Source: DATAFF01 sp044870245
Lineage (GTDB): Bacteria > Pseudomonadota > Alphaproteobacteria > Rhizobiales > Aestuariivirgaceae
Length of the DNA: 31,684 nucleotides
Reading direction: 5' to 3'
Assembly: GCA_044870245.1 (NCBI GenBank)
Contig: JBIOYR010000115.1
Location: forward strand, 1-31,684
In this document: piece after piece, positions 22,203 through 30,949 of the stretch
How the letters are laid out: each line of letters begins with the position of its first letter
Position numbering within the stretch: the stretch's first letter is position 1
Notes under the pieces: model-generated
Seen by the model: the letters and a program-made list of their open reading frames with translations, nothing else
Database searches by the model: none
What the model was told of the DNA's origin: nothing
Program-made: the position numbers and the translations under genes

Positions 22203-23393
22203 ATGGTTCTGGACATTGCGCGGCTGCGCGCAGAGACGCCTGGCGTGGCCGACCGTATCCATTTCAACAATGCGGGGGCGGCCCTGATGCCTGCGCCCGT
22301 TGTCGATGTCATGGTCGACCATCTGCGGCGCGAGGCGGAGATCGGCGGCTATGAGGCAGCCGATGAAGCGGAGGCCCGCCTCGATCGTGTCTATGACAGC
22401 GTCGCGCGCCTGCTCGGCGCCGAGAGCGACGAAATCGCGCTCACCCTCAACGCCACCGTTGCCTGGCAGATGGGCTTTTACAGCCTGCCCTTCCGCGCCG
22501 GCGACCGCATCCTCACCGCCCGCGCCGAATATGCCGCCAATTATGTGGCGTTCCTGCAGGTTGCCAGGCGCACCGGCGCGGTGATCGAGGTCATTCCAGA
22601 CGATGCCGACGGCGTGCTCGATCCGGCAGCGCTGGAGCGCATGATCGACAAGCGCGTGCGCCTCATCGCCATGACCTGGGTGCCGACCAATGGCGGCCTG
22701 GTCAATCCCGCCGCCGCGGTCGGCCGCATCGCCCGCGCTCACGACATCCCCTATCTGCTCGACGCCTGCCAGGCGGTCGGACAGATGCCGGTCGATGTTC
22801 GGGCGCTCGGCTGCGACATGCTGTCGGCGCCCGGCCGCAAATTCCTGCGCGGCCCGCGCGGTACCGGCTTCCTCTATATGAGCCGGGCGCTGCTCAGGCG
22901 GCTGGAGCCGCCGCTGATCGACCATTTCGGCGCGCCATGGGTTGCCCCGGACCGTTATGCGCTCAGGCCCGATGCCCGCCGATACGAGACCTGGGAGAAC
23001 AATTATGCGGCGCGGCTCGGCTTGGGGGTCGCGATCGACTATGCGCTCGCTCTCGGGATCGAGGCCATTGGCGAGCGCGCCCGGGCGGTGGCGGGCAGGC
23101 TTCGCGCCGCGCTGCGGAGCATTGCCGGCGTCACCGTCCATGATCTCGGCCCCGATCCGGCGGCGATCGTCACCTTCTCGATCGCCGGCATGGCGGCAGG
23201 GGAGGTCAAGCGAGCGCTCGCGGCTCAACGGGTGAATGTCACCATATCCGATCCGGCGAGCACGCTTCTCGATGCCACGGCGCGATCGCTGCCCGACATC
23301 GTGCGGGCCTCGCCGCATTACTACAACACCGAGGACGAGGTCGATCGGGTGGCAGAGCTGGTCGAGCAGCTGGCGGCGGTGCGGCAACCCTGA
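22203..23393 (+). CDS. Class V aminotransferase (cysteine desulfurase / isopenicillin-N-epimerase-like)
   Basis: 396-residue PLP enzyme of fold type I. The N-terminus IHFNNAGAALMPAPV is typical of the class V group. PLP-binding residues: Asp187 and Gln190 in YLLDACQAVGQ, and Lys213 in SAPGRKFLRGPRGTGFLY, which forms the Schiff base. The NNYAARLGLGVAIDYA segment near 263 and the C-terminal small domain are also present. Family members include cysteine desulfurases, selenocysteine lyases, isopenicillin-N epimerases and the ergothioneine C-S lyase EgtE; the mobile-loop cysteine of true desulfurases is not evident near residue 340, which favours a lyase or epimerase role. ATG at 22203, 22 bases after the upstream gene. 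Confidence 0.88.
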   Translation: MVLDIARLRAETPGVADRIHFNNAGAALMPAPVVDVMVDHLRREAEIGGYEAADEAEARLDRVYDSVARLLGAESDEIALTLNATVAWQMGFYSLPFRAGDRILTARAEYAANYVAFLQVARRTGAVIEVIPDDADGVLDPAALERMIDKRVRLIAMTWVPTNGGLVNPAAAVGRIARAHDIPYLLDACQAVGQMPVDVRALGCDMLSAPGRKFLRGPRGTGFLYMSRALLRRLEPPLIDHFGAPWVAPDRYALRPDARRYETWENNYAARLGLGVAIDYALALGIEAIGERARAVAGRLRAALRSIAGVTVHDLGPDPAAIVTFSIAGMAAGEVKRALAAQRVNVTISDPASTLLDATARSLPDIVRASPHYYNTEDEVDRVAELVEQLAAVRQP

Positions 23394-23496
23394 GGCTTAT
23401 CAGATTCCTGGGCGTAATTCCGGACGATCATCTTTCTCGGCACCCGGTCATTCATTAGAATTCGTGGGGCCGTCGGGGTGAACGGGCGCGCGCGGG

Positions 23497-24132
23497 ATGG
23501 CACGAAAACTCAATCGGCTGAGTGCACGAACGGTGGCGGGCCTGGGCAAGCCAGGCCGCTACGGGGATGGCGGCAATCTTTACCTCCTGGTTGACCGGAA
23601 CGGCTCCAAGCGATGGACCTTCCTTTATCGGTTTGACGGGCGATCATGCGAGATGGACCTCGGCCGATTGCCGTCGGTTCCCCTGGCCGAAGCGCGCCGG
23701 CTCGCTGGCGAGTGCCGCACCAAGCTGACAAAGGGCATCAATCCGGTCGAAAGCCGCCAAACCGAGTTGTTCATACCGAGCTTTGGACAGTGTGCGGACG
23801 AGTTCGTGGCGGGCATGTCCGGTCGCTGGCGAAACGAAAAGCACAAGGCCCAGTGGCGGATGACGCTCACCGAGTACGCGGCGCCGATCCGTTCCCTGCC
23901 GGTGAACACCATCGAAACGGCGGACGTGCTGCGGGTGATCAAGCCGCTCTGGCACAGGGTTCCCGAAACCGCCTCGCGCCTTCGCGGCCGCATCGAGCGG
24001 GTGCTCGACGCCGCGCGCTCGAGAGGCTTTCGGACAGGCGAGAATCCCGCCCGCTGGCGAGGCCATCTCGACCAGCTTCTGCCGGCCCGCCAATGTCCAA
24101 ATGATGATAACGGTGCGGAATGCGGGGGGTGA
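23497..24132 (+). pseudogene. Truncated tyrosine integrase, P4 type, catalytic domain missing
   Basis: The 211-residue frame holds the N-terminal arm-binding domain (residues 1-85: LNRLSARTVAGLGKPGRYGD, NLYLLVDRNGSKRWTFLYRF) and the core-binding domain (about 90-195: FGQCADEFVAGMSGRWRNEK, then HRVPETASRLRGRIERVLD and GENPARWRGHL) of P4-type integrases. Normal family members are about 400 residues; here recognisable sequence stops at LLPAR (about base 24090) and is followed by 13 unrelated residues and a stop. The C-terminal Arg-His-Arg-Tyr catalytic part is nowhere in the following 200 bases. It is therefore a dead remnant of a genomic island. No tRNA gene or flanking att repeat was found beside it. 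Confidence 0.88.
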
Positions 24133-24169
24133 GGATCTGGTCGGTTGCACTCGGGAGGGTGAAATGAGT

Positions 24170-24216
24170 GCAGGGACCGCTCAGGTACTCAGTACGCAGT
24201 ACTCACCGATCCCTGC
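24170..24216. repeat. Inverted repeat downstream of the integrase remnant
   Basis: GCAGGGA at 24170-24176 and TCCCTGC at 24210-24216 are exact inverted copies around a 33-base interior that itself contains repeated GTACTC and AGTACT words (24185-24204). It lies between the integrase remnant and the stop of the leftward enolase-family gene (24309). It could be a transcription end for that gene, but there is no T-run, or a relic of an integration or recombination site. Confidence 0.4.
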
Positions 24217-24308
24217 CTGTCAGTCATCCGCCCCAAGTTCGTTTGACTGGCGCGGTCACTCTATGGTCCAAAATCAGGCAAATTTGCGCCCGATCTGAAT
24301 AGACGGCT

Positions 24309-25385
24309 CTAGCCGATTCGGTATTTTCTCTGTGCCCCTGGCGCCAGGGCGATGCCGTGGCCCGGTCGGGAGGAGATGTGGAAGGCGCCATTGTCGCAGC
24401 GCGGCATTCCCTCGAAAACGTCGCCGGGCATCCAATCGATGAATTCGACAAGGAAGGCGTTGGGGAGCGCGGCCGCCACATGGAGAGAGAGTTCGTGAAC
24501 GACATGCGGCGAGACGGCAAGCTGGTGGGCCGCCGCCAGCTGACCGATGCGGAGCGTTTCGGTGAAGCCGTTGGCACGGCACACATCGGGCATGAGGTAG
24601 GTCGCGGCGCGGCGCTCGATCGCCTCGCGGAACTCGAAACGCGTCTGATTGTTCTCGCCGGTCGCCACCGGAATCGTGATGGCGCGGGCAACTTCGGCAC
24701 AGGCCGCGAGGTCGTCGGCGAGAACGGGCTCCTCGAACCAGACAAGGTCGAGATCCTCGAGCAGCCGGGCTTGCGCAATGGCTCCGGCAACGTCACGCTT
24801 CTGGTTGACATCCACCATCAGCCTGACCCCTTCGCCAAGGGCGTTCCGGACGGCTTGAACGCGCTCGCGATTTTCGCGAGGGTCATCGGCGTGGATCTTC
24901 AGCTTGTAGTAACGGCAGCCCATGGCGGCGTAGCGCTCGGCCTCGCCGATGAGGTCCGCGACCGTGTAGGCGCCCCAGCCGCCGCTGCCATAGGCCGCGA
25001 CACGGTCGACCATCGCCCCCCACAGCCGGGCCAAGGGCTGGCCGGCGGCCTTGCCGACAATGTCCCAAAGCGCGATGTCGAGCGCGGCTACGGCATAGCC
25101 GGCAATTCCGACGCGGCGAAATCCACGATCGGCGCGGTACATCCGTTCCCACAGCTTGCCCACCATGGTCGGATCCTCGCCGACCAGCAGGTCGACGAGG
25201 CGCCGCATATAGGCCTCGACCGCATCCGATCCGACACCGCCGAAGACGAGGGTATAGCCCAGCCCATCAAGGCCGCTGTCGGTATGGATGAGGGCGACCA
25301 CCAGGCGATGTTCGGGAAAATCCAGAGCAATGGGCTTGATGGTCGGGACGCGCAGGGTGAAGGTATCGACCGCACTGATCTTCAT
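24309..25385 (-). CDS. Enolase-superfamily enzyme, mandelate racemase / muconate lactonizing group
   Basis: 358-residue acid-sugar dehydratase or racemase type enzyme. The capping domain (1-125) precedes a barrel with intact active-site residues: Lys161 and Lys163 in YYKLKIH (KxK motif), metal ligands Asp192 (VDVNQ), Glu218 (WFEEP) and Glu244 (ATGENN), and an Asp267/His294 dyad (LMPDV and SPHVVHE) characteristic of the mandelate racemase group. Such enzymes remove the alpha proton of a carboxylate, usually dehydrating a sugar acid. The substrate cannot be told. ATG at 25385, 32 bases after the HlyD-like gene on the same strand, so it may lie at the end of the secretion operon or be independent. 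Confidence 0.9.
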   Translation of the reverse strand: MKISAVDTFTLRVPTIKPIALDFPEHRLVVALIHTDSGLDGLGYTLVFGGVGSDAVEAYMRRLVDLLVGEDPTMVGKLWERMYRADRGFRRVGIAGYAVAALDIALWDIVGKAAGQPLARLWGAMVDRVAAYGSGGWGAYTVADLIGEAERYAAMGCRYYKLKIHADDPRENRERVQAVRNALGEGVRLMVDVNQKRDVAGAIAQARLLEDLDLVWFEEPVLADDLAACAEVARAITIPVATGENNQTRFEFREAIERRAATYLMPDVCRANGFTETLRIGQLAAAHQLAVSPHVVHELSLHVAAALPNAFLVEFIDWMPGDVFEGMPRCDNGAFHISSRPGHGIALAPGAQRKYRIG

Positions 25386-25417
25386 GGCGCCATGTTAGCG
25401 CCCACACCGGCTCGGTC

Positions 25418-26767
25418 TCAATGCTCCCGCCAGGCGCGATTGAAACTGTCGCTCAACGGGCGGAGCAGATAGGCCATGGCGGTCCGCTGCCCGGTCTTGA
25501 TGAGTGCCTCGGCGGGCATTCCGGGTTGCAGCCGCTGGCTGCCGAGATGGCGAAGCTCCTCCGCATTGACCTCGATGCTCGCCAAATAATAGGGCTCGGG
25601 GGAGCGCTGCTCGACGAGAGTGTCGGCCGAAACAAAGGCGACTCGTCCCTGGAGCGTCGGGGTCGTCCGCTGATTGAACGCCGTCAACCGAACCTCGGTC
25701 GGCTGCTTCACCTGGACATCGTCGACGTCCTGCGGCCGCAGCCGGACCTCGACGACGAGCTGATCATGATCGGGAACGATCTCGAGCAGCGTCTCTCCAC
25801 CCCGCACCACCCCGCCGATCGTGTGGATCTTCGAGCCGAAGACAATGCCGCTCGAGGGCGCGCGCAGCAGCGTGCGCTCAAGCTCCCCCTTGCTCGCGGC
25901 AAGCTGCTCACGCAGATCGAGGACCTTCGACTGTGTCTCCCTGAGCTCCGTCATCACATCGGTCGCCTTCTTCTTCTTGATCTGCTCGAGATTGAGCTCG
26001 GTCTCGCCGATCTCCTTGTTCGCACCGGCGATCTGGGCGGTGAGCCGACCGATTTTCCCCTTGAGCTCGAAGACCTCGCGCTTGATGTTCAGGACCCGGG
26101 TGCGGGTCGTGTAGTGCTGCTCATACAAGGTCTGAATCGTGTTCTGCTCCTCTTGCGCCATGCCCAGCTGCTGCTCGGCGGCCATGCGCTCCGCTTCGAA
26201 GCCCCTGATCTCCTCCTTCAGCCGATCGATGCGGGTTTCGAGAATCTGCGTCTGCCCTCCGATCTCGATGACACGCGATTGGAACAGCAGCCGCTGACTT
26301 TCCACCAGGGCCAGGACCTCGGGATCACGGGCCGCTTCGGCTTCGAGCTCCGGGGTGGTGTGGAAGGTGCTCAGATTGTCGCGCTCGGCGATCAGACGCG
26401 CTTCGGCGGCGAGCGCCGTGAAATAGCCGATGCGGGTCACGGCGAGGCGGGTCGCCGGCCGCAGCGTGTCGAACTCGACCAGGACGTCGCCCTCATTGAC
26501 ACGGTCACCGTCCTTGACGGCGAATCGATGGATGATCCCGCCATCGAGATGCTGGACCTCCCGGCGCTTGCCGGCGACGGTCACCTTGCCTTGCGCGACG
26601 ACGCCGCTGTCAAGCGGCACGGTCGCCGCCCAGAAGCCGAAGCCCGTCACCGCGGCGATCACCGCGAACATCCCGAGCAAGCCGGGTGAGCGGATCGTGA
26701 GCGGTGCCCTTACCGCCGGAAGCGGGCGGTCGAGCTCGAGCGAATCCTCCTCAGGCGGTGTCGGCAT
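25418..26767 (-). CDS. Type I secretion membrane-fusion (HlyD-family) adaptor
   Basis: 449-residue periplasmic adaptor joining the inner-membrane ABC exporter to an outer-membrane TolC-type channel. One N-terminal membrane anchor (GLLGMFAVIAAVTGFGFWAA, about residues 29-48) is followed by the lipoyl half EVQHLDGGIIHRFAVKDGD, a long coiled-coil hairpin (about 110-290, with LKEEIRGFEAERMAAEQQ and repeated heptads) and the C-terminal lipoyl/beta-barrel half (LRAPSSGIVFGSKIHTIGG, then DVQVKQPTEVRLTAF). This is the PrtE/LapC-like architecture. I start at ATG 26767, with GGGAGGG five bases upstream; the frame is open further, but that part overlaps the exporter gene. It overlaps the exporter by 17 bases. 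No TolC gene is in the window. Confidence 0.92.
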   Translation of the reverse strand: MPTPPEEDSLELDRPLPAVRAPLTIRSPGLLGMFAVIAAVTGFGFWAATVPLDSGVVAQGKVTVAGKRREVQHLDGGIIHRFAVKDGDRVNEGDVLVEFDTLRPATRLAVTRIGYFTALAAEARLIAERDNLSTFHTTPELEAEAARDPEVLALVESQRLLFQSRVIEIGGQTQILETRIDRLKEEIRGFEAERMAAEQQLGMAQEEQNTIQTLYEQHYTTRTRVLNIKREVFELKGKIGRLTAQIAGANKEIGETELNLEQIKKKKATDVMTELRETQSKVLDLREQLAASKGELERTLLRAPSSGIVFGSKIHTIGGVVRGGETLLEIVPDHDQLVVEVRLRPQDVDDVQVKQPTEVRLTAFNQRTTPTLQGRVAFVSADTLVEQRSPEPYYLASIEVNAEELRHLGSQRLQPGMPAEALIKTGQRTAMAYLLRPLSDSFNRAWREH

Positions 26768-28526
26768 GCAAGCCCTCCCGTTCACGCGCTCCTGTCGCGC
26801 TTGCCGACATGGGCACCGGATCACCACGAACCGGGGTCATCGACCTGATCTCGGCAAAGACCTGCTCGCGCGGCCCGAAGAGCCGCACCCGTCCGTCGGC
26901 CAGCATGAGGATCTTGTCGACAACACCGAGAAGCGACGGGCGATGGGTGACCACCACGACGGTCCGCCGGCCGTGCTTCAACCTCTTCAAGGCATCGCGC
27001 AACGCATTCTCACCCTCACCGTCGAGATTGGCATTCGGCTCATCGAGAACGATCAGGCGCACATCGCCATAAAGCGCGCGGGCAAGAGCGATTCGTTGGC
27101 GTTGGCCGCCCGACAACAGGCGGCCGCCATCGCCGATCTTGGTCTCATAGCCTTCGGCAAGCCCGAGGATCATCTCATGGGCCCCCGCAAGCTTTGCCGC
27201 CTCGACAATGCGCCGGGAATTCAGGTCGCCGAATCGCGAGATGTTGGCGGCGACGGTGCCGCTCAGCAGCTCGACATCCTGCGGGAGGTAGCCGACATAG
27301 CCGCCAAGCGCATCTCTCGGCCATTCCGAGATCTCCGCGCCGTCGAGGCGAACGGATCCGACGCTCGGCTCCTGCAGGCCGACCAGCAGCCTGAGCAACG
27401 TCGATTTCCCGGTGCCGCTCGGTCCGATGACGCCAAGGGTCTCGCCGGGCTTCAGCTCGAAACCGACATTCGCCAACACCGGGGCGGCGGTCGGATTGAA
27501 GCGCAAGCCCAGCTGGTGAACGGCGAGACGCCCTCCGGGGGGAGGCAGCTCGATTCGCTCGCCACTCTGGTCCTCGATATTCCTGAGAACGCGGCGCAGG
27601 CGGCGGCCGGCCTGGCGGGCGCCGACGAGCGAGCGCCATTGTCCGATGAGCATCTCGATCGGCGACAGGGCGCGTCCCATCAGGATCGAGGCCGCGACCA
27701 TCGAGCCCGCCGACAGCTCGTGCTGAAGAGCAAGCCACGCCCCGACACCGAGAATCGCGATCTGCAGGGCCATGCGCACGAATTTGGCCGCCGCATGGAG
27801 GATTGCGATCCGGTCGCTGGCAATTGCCTGCCAGGCAACGCCGTAATCGTGGAAATGCGACCACCGCTCGGTCAGGGCGTCGAGCATTCCCATGGCATGC
27901 ACGACCTCGGCATTGCGGCCGACGAGGTCGGTGAAATCGTTGGAATTGCGTGAGCCGATGCTTGCTTCCGACAACGCCGAGCGGACCGCGAGGTCGCTCG
28001 CAATAGCCAAGAGCGCGATGATGACGGCCCCGATGACGACCACCTGCCCCAGAATGGGATGGAGGAGCCACACCACGCCGAGATAGATCGGTGTCCATGG
28101 CGCATCGAAAATGGCGATGATGCCCGGACCGGTCAGAAAGCTTCGAACCGTCTCCAGGTCGCGCAGGGGCTCGCTTGCCGATCGGTCGCTGCCCCGCAGC
28201 CGCGTGCCGAAGGACGATGCGAAGAGAGCGGGGCTCAGCTCGGCATTCATCCTGGCGCCGATGCGGACGAGCAAGCGGGAGCGCGCCACCTCGACGATCC
28301 CGTTGACAATCAGCATGCCGATCGCCAACGCCGTCAGCATGATCAATGTGTCCTGGCTGCGCGACACCAGGACCCGGTCGTAGACCTGCAGCATGTAAAG
28401 CGGTGCGACGAGCATCGCCATGTTGCTGAACAGGCTGAAGAGCCCGACCAGGAGAAACGCGTGGCGGAGAGACCAGAGGATGCCGCCAAGCCCTGCCCTC
28501 GGCCTCCGCCGTCGATCGCGGGTCAT
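26751..28526 (-). CDS. Type I secretion ABC exporter, PrtD class (fused permease-ATPase)
   Basis: 591-residue inner-membrane exporter. The first 310 residues hold about six membrane segments, beginning FLLVGLFSLFSNMAMLVAPL and including the PrtD-class phrase YMLQVYDRVLVSRSQDTL. The ATPase domain has Walker A GPSGTGKST at 368-376, Q-loop Gln416 in GYLPQDVEL, signature LSGGQ at 471-475, Walker B LIVLDEP at 491-497 and His528 in VVTHRPS. There is no N-terminal C39 peptidase or C39-like domain, as expected for exporters of RTX proteases and similar unprocessed substrates. It begins 26 bases after the peroxidase stop, the natural cargo. Confidence 0.93.
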   Translation of the reverse strand: MTRDRRRRPRAGLGGILWSLRHAFLLVGLFSLFSNMAMLVAPLYMLQVYDRVLVSRSQDTLIMLTALAIGMLIVNGIVEVARSRLLVRIGARMNAELSPALFASSFGTRLRGSDRSASEPLRDLETVRSFLTGPGIIAIFDAPWTPIYLGVVWLLHPILGQVVVIGAVIIALLAIASDLAVRSALSEASIGSRNSNDFTDLVGRNAEVVHAMGMLDALTERWSHFHDYGVAWQAIASDRIAILHAAAKFVRMALQIAILGVGAWLALQHELSAGSMVAASILMGRALSPIEMLIGQWRSLVGARQAGRRLRRVLRNIEDQSGERIELPPPGGRLAVHQLGLRFNPTAAPVLANVGFELKPGETLGVIGPSGTGKSTLLRLLVGLQEPSVGSVRLDGAEISEWPRDALGGYVGYLPQDVELLSGTVAANISRFGDLNSRRIVEAAKLAGAHEMILGLAEGYETKIGDGGRLLSGGQRQRIALARALYGDVRLIVLDEPNANLDGEGENALRDALKRLKHGRRTVVVVTHRPSLLGVVDKILMLADGRVRLFGPREQVFAEIRSMTPVRGDPVPMSASATGAREREGLHADTA

Positions 28527-28552
28527 TTTTTGGCCTCAAGGATCGAAAGGCG

Positions 28553-30709
28553 CTATGCCACGCCGTAATCGGTGTCGTGATCGTAGACGAAGTTGCCGGC
28601 CGCCAGCTTCTTCACCCCTGTGAGCTCGATGGTCGTTTGGTTGTCGAGCTTGATGGTGACGCCCTGCGCGGTCGTCTTCATGACGGCCTTGACCTCGCGC
28701 CAGCTGTCCAGCCCGTAGTCGGTCAGATCGAGCAGGTCGTATCTGGCATCGAAGTCCTTGATAATGTCGCGGCCTGAATTCTTCTCGAACACGAAGGTGT
28801 CGCGACCGTCCTCGCCCCACAGCAAATCGCGGCCACCGCCGGCGAACACCACGTCATTGCCCTTGCCGGCATAGACGTCGTCGTCGCCCAGGCCGGTGCG
28901 GATGATGTCTGCCAGATCGCTGCCGATCGCCAGATCCTTCTGATCGGTGCCGTCGAGCGAATGATTGCTGGCGCTGATCCGGTTATGGGCCGCAAATGCG
29001 TCATGATAAATGTGGTCGATGCCGCTGTTGCGCGCGATGATGTCGGCGAGCGACGTCTGCTCGATCTCCGCCAGAACGAGCGGGTTGTTCTTGAAGTGGT
29101 TCTCGTAATAGAGCTTGTCGCCGTCGCGCAACGCCTCGAACTGCATCACCGTGAGCTTGGTGAAGGTCTCGCCGAGCTGGCTGTCATAATACTTTTTCTC
29201 GAGCAGCCCGCCGACGATCGAATCGAGCTTGCCGATGTCGTTGCCATACACCGTCTTGAGCGCCTCGAGGCGGGCCGCCTCGATGTTGTTGGCGGCACCA
29301 AACTCGTCGAAGGAGCTGTATTCGCTGAGACCGAGACCGGCCCTCAGCTCGTTGTAGTTCCACACGCCGTGGTCGCGGGCGCGCTGGATGTCGAACACTT
29401 CGAGGTCGGCGGTGATCGGCGCGCCATTCGCTCCGATGCCGAACAAGGTGTTGCGGTTGCCGTCGACCACCAGGCCATCGATCTCCTGGGAATGCGACGC
29501 CAGCTGGCCGCGCAGCCACTGATCGATGGCCTCGGTGGTGCGCGCACCATCGGCGCCGGCCAAAAAGGCTTCGCTCAGGGTGAACGCCGTGAAAAGTCCG
29601 CCGGGGTTGGCGGCGCTCCCGTCCTCGTTCAGCGGCTTCTGGTTCTGGCTGGACTGATCATGCCCGAAGCGGAACGCCACGGTCGTCCACTCATTGATGA
29701 TGCTCGGATCGACCGTCTTCTGGTAGCCGCGATATTCGGCAAGCGCATGCTCGCCGAGAAGCTTGGGCAGATATTCGTCGTAGATCACATGCTGCCATTC
29801 GGCCTCGGTGACGGCCCGCGCCGCTTCGAACAGCTGGTCCTGCGACCAGCCATAGAGCTTGGCATAGGGGGTGAGCTTGTCGACCTGATAATTGTGCTCG
29901 CGCGCCCAGAGGGTCTGCTGCGAGATGAGCAGCGGTGTCTGGTTGACGCGGTTGTCGCCGGCGAAGAACAGATTCTCGAACGAGGCAGGATTGTTCTGCG
30001 TCGAGGGGAGCGCCGGATCGGGCAGGCCGCCAAAGCCCTCCGGCCGGAAGGCCGCGAGCACCTGGAGCGAGGTGAGGCCGGAGTCGGTTGCCACCTGCTT
30101 GATCGTCGGCAGCACATCGCCGATGCCAAGCAGCAGCTTGGCCGACTGCCCGGCATGCCCCGGCAGATCCGCCCGCGCGAGATCGGTCAGCTCCTTGCTG
30201 TTGCCATAGACCATGCTGAGGTCGAGAAAGCTCGTCTCCTCATTGATCTGCTGGCGTGGGCCGGTTGCGCCCGTGCCGTCCTCATAGGGCGTGCGGTTGA
30301 TCGGAAACGGCAGGCCCGCGACGAAAATCGGCGGATCGCCGGAGGCCCCGGTTGCCGCCTCTGCCACATCATGGGTCAGGGCCTGGCCGAAGAACTGGAA
30401 GAATTCGTTCACCCCATAGCTGTTCGGGATGTCCTCGGTGCCCTGCGCCATCACCGCATCGCTGACGGCGCGCGGCGAGGGAAGGATGGCTCCGGGTCCT
30501 GCTCCGGCGGTCCCTGGCGATTGAGCCGGCATCTGGCCGATGCCGTCGACATAGCTGTTCGGGGTCACCCGCACGAAGACGCTGTCAAGCGTCCCGCGAT
30601 CGTTGGCGTCATTATTGTCGCCGTCATTGTCATGACCATCGGAGTTTCGCGGGGTTAGGGACTTGAAATTGTAGAATTTGACCGCATCAAGCAAAAACTT
30701 GATTTTCAT
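28553..30709 (-). CDS. RTX-type animal haem peroxidase, type I secreted
   Basis: 718-residue secreted peroxidase. The central domain (about 95-575) is of the animal (peroxidase-cyclooxygenase) type: distal Gln109, His113 and Asp114 in FFGQALTHDV; NEETSFLDLSMVYGNS near 156-171; the Arg-Glu-His segment TLWAREHN near 266-273; IIYDEYLPKLLG-like 309-319; proximal His350 in VAFRFGH; and QRARDHGVWNYNELR near 442-456. The C-terminus has four nonapeptide calcium-binding RTX repeats (GLGDDDVYA, GKGNDVVFA, GGGRDLLWG, EDGRDTFVF; 606-640) and a type I secretion tail (GRDIIKDFDARYDLLDLTD). An N-terminal stretch near 20-40 is rich in Asp and Asn. ATG at 30709 is supported by GGAG six bases upstream. Relatives include secreted Mn-oxidising and adhesive bacterial peroxidases; its own substrate is unproven. 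Confidence 0.93.
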   Translation of the reverse strand: MKIKFLLDAVKFYNFKSLTPRNSDGHDNDGDNNDANDRGTLDSVFVRVTPNSYVDGIGQMPAQSPGTAGAGPGAILPSPRAVSDAVMAQGTEDIPNSYGVNEFFQFFGQALTHDVAEAATGASGDPPIFVAGLPFPINRTPYEDGTGATGPRQQINEETSFLDLSMVYGNSKELTDLARADLPGHAGQSAKLLLGIGDVLPTIKQVATDSGLTSLQVLAAFRPEGFGGLPDPALPSTQNNPASFENLFFAGDNRVNQTPLLISQQTLWAREHNYQVDKLTPYAKLYGWSQDQLFEAARAVTEAEWQHVIYDEYLPKLLGEHALAEYRGYQKTVDPSIINEWTTVAFRFGHDQSSQNQKPLNEDGSAANPGGLFTAFTLSEAFLAGADGARTTEAIDQWLRGQLASHSQEIDGLVVDGNRNTLFGIGANGAPITADLEVFDIQRARDHGVWNYNELRAGLGLSEYSSFDEFGAANNIEAARLEALKTVYGNDIGKLDSIVGGLLEKKYYDSQLGETFTKLTVMQFEALRDGDKLYYENHFKNNPLVLAEIEQTSLADIIARNSGIDHIYHDAFAAHNRISASNHSLDGTDQKDLAIGSDLADIIRTGLGDDDVYAGKGNDVVFAGGGRDLLWGEDGRDTFVFEKNSGRDIIKDFDARYDLLDLTDYGLDSWREVKAVMKTTAQGVTIKLDNQTTIELTGVKKLAAGNFVYDHDTDYGVA

Positions 30710-30802
30710 GGGAAGCTCCACACCCTCGCTTAACACCGACAATAAACGTTAGTTATGTGTAAAAATGGCTACAACGACAAATTCTTTCGAGGGTTAACGA
30801 AC

Positions 30803-30815
30803 TAGACAAGGTCTA
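30803..30815. promoter_or_regulatory. Short perfect inverted repeat upstream of the peroxidase
   Basis: TAGAC at 30803-30807 and GTCTA at 30811-30815 are inverted copies around AAG. It lies about 95 bases before the peroxidase ATG, within a 240-base AT-rich region that must contain that promoter. It could be a regulator site, but five-base arms are short. Confidence 0.25.
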
Positions 30816-30930
30816 AGCAAACTTCCATTTGGCATGGCTCGTGGTTTTTCGAAATTGACGCGGGCCTTCGGGAGATTTAGTCAAGATTGGACAGAAATAT
30901 TACTTTCGGTTCCAAGTAAAAGTTCCTTGA

Positions 30931-30942
30931 CTGAACGTTCAG
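30931..30942. promoter_or_regulatory. Perfect 12-bp palindrome, possible TetR-type operator
   Basis: CTGAACGTTCAG reads identically on both strands. It sits between the 3' end of the 91-residue gene (stop at 30950) and the peroxidase start, about 220 bases before the latter. The core TGAACGTTCA resembles sites of dimeric TetR-family repressors. The stop of the upstream gene is eight bases away, so it is not within coding sequence. Confidence 0.4.
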
Positions 30943-30949
30943 GAGGGGC

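Noticed and set aside
23394..23496. tRNA or att site next to the integrase remnant
   Set aside because: No TPsiC-arm-like word or cloverleaf pairing and no direct repeat flanking the remnant could be seen.
28961..30658. 565-codon plus-strand frame opposite the peroxidase gene
   Set aside because: Lies wholly inside a gene with clear catalytic and RTX motifs on the other strand; no own ribosome site or family.
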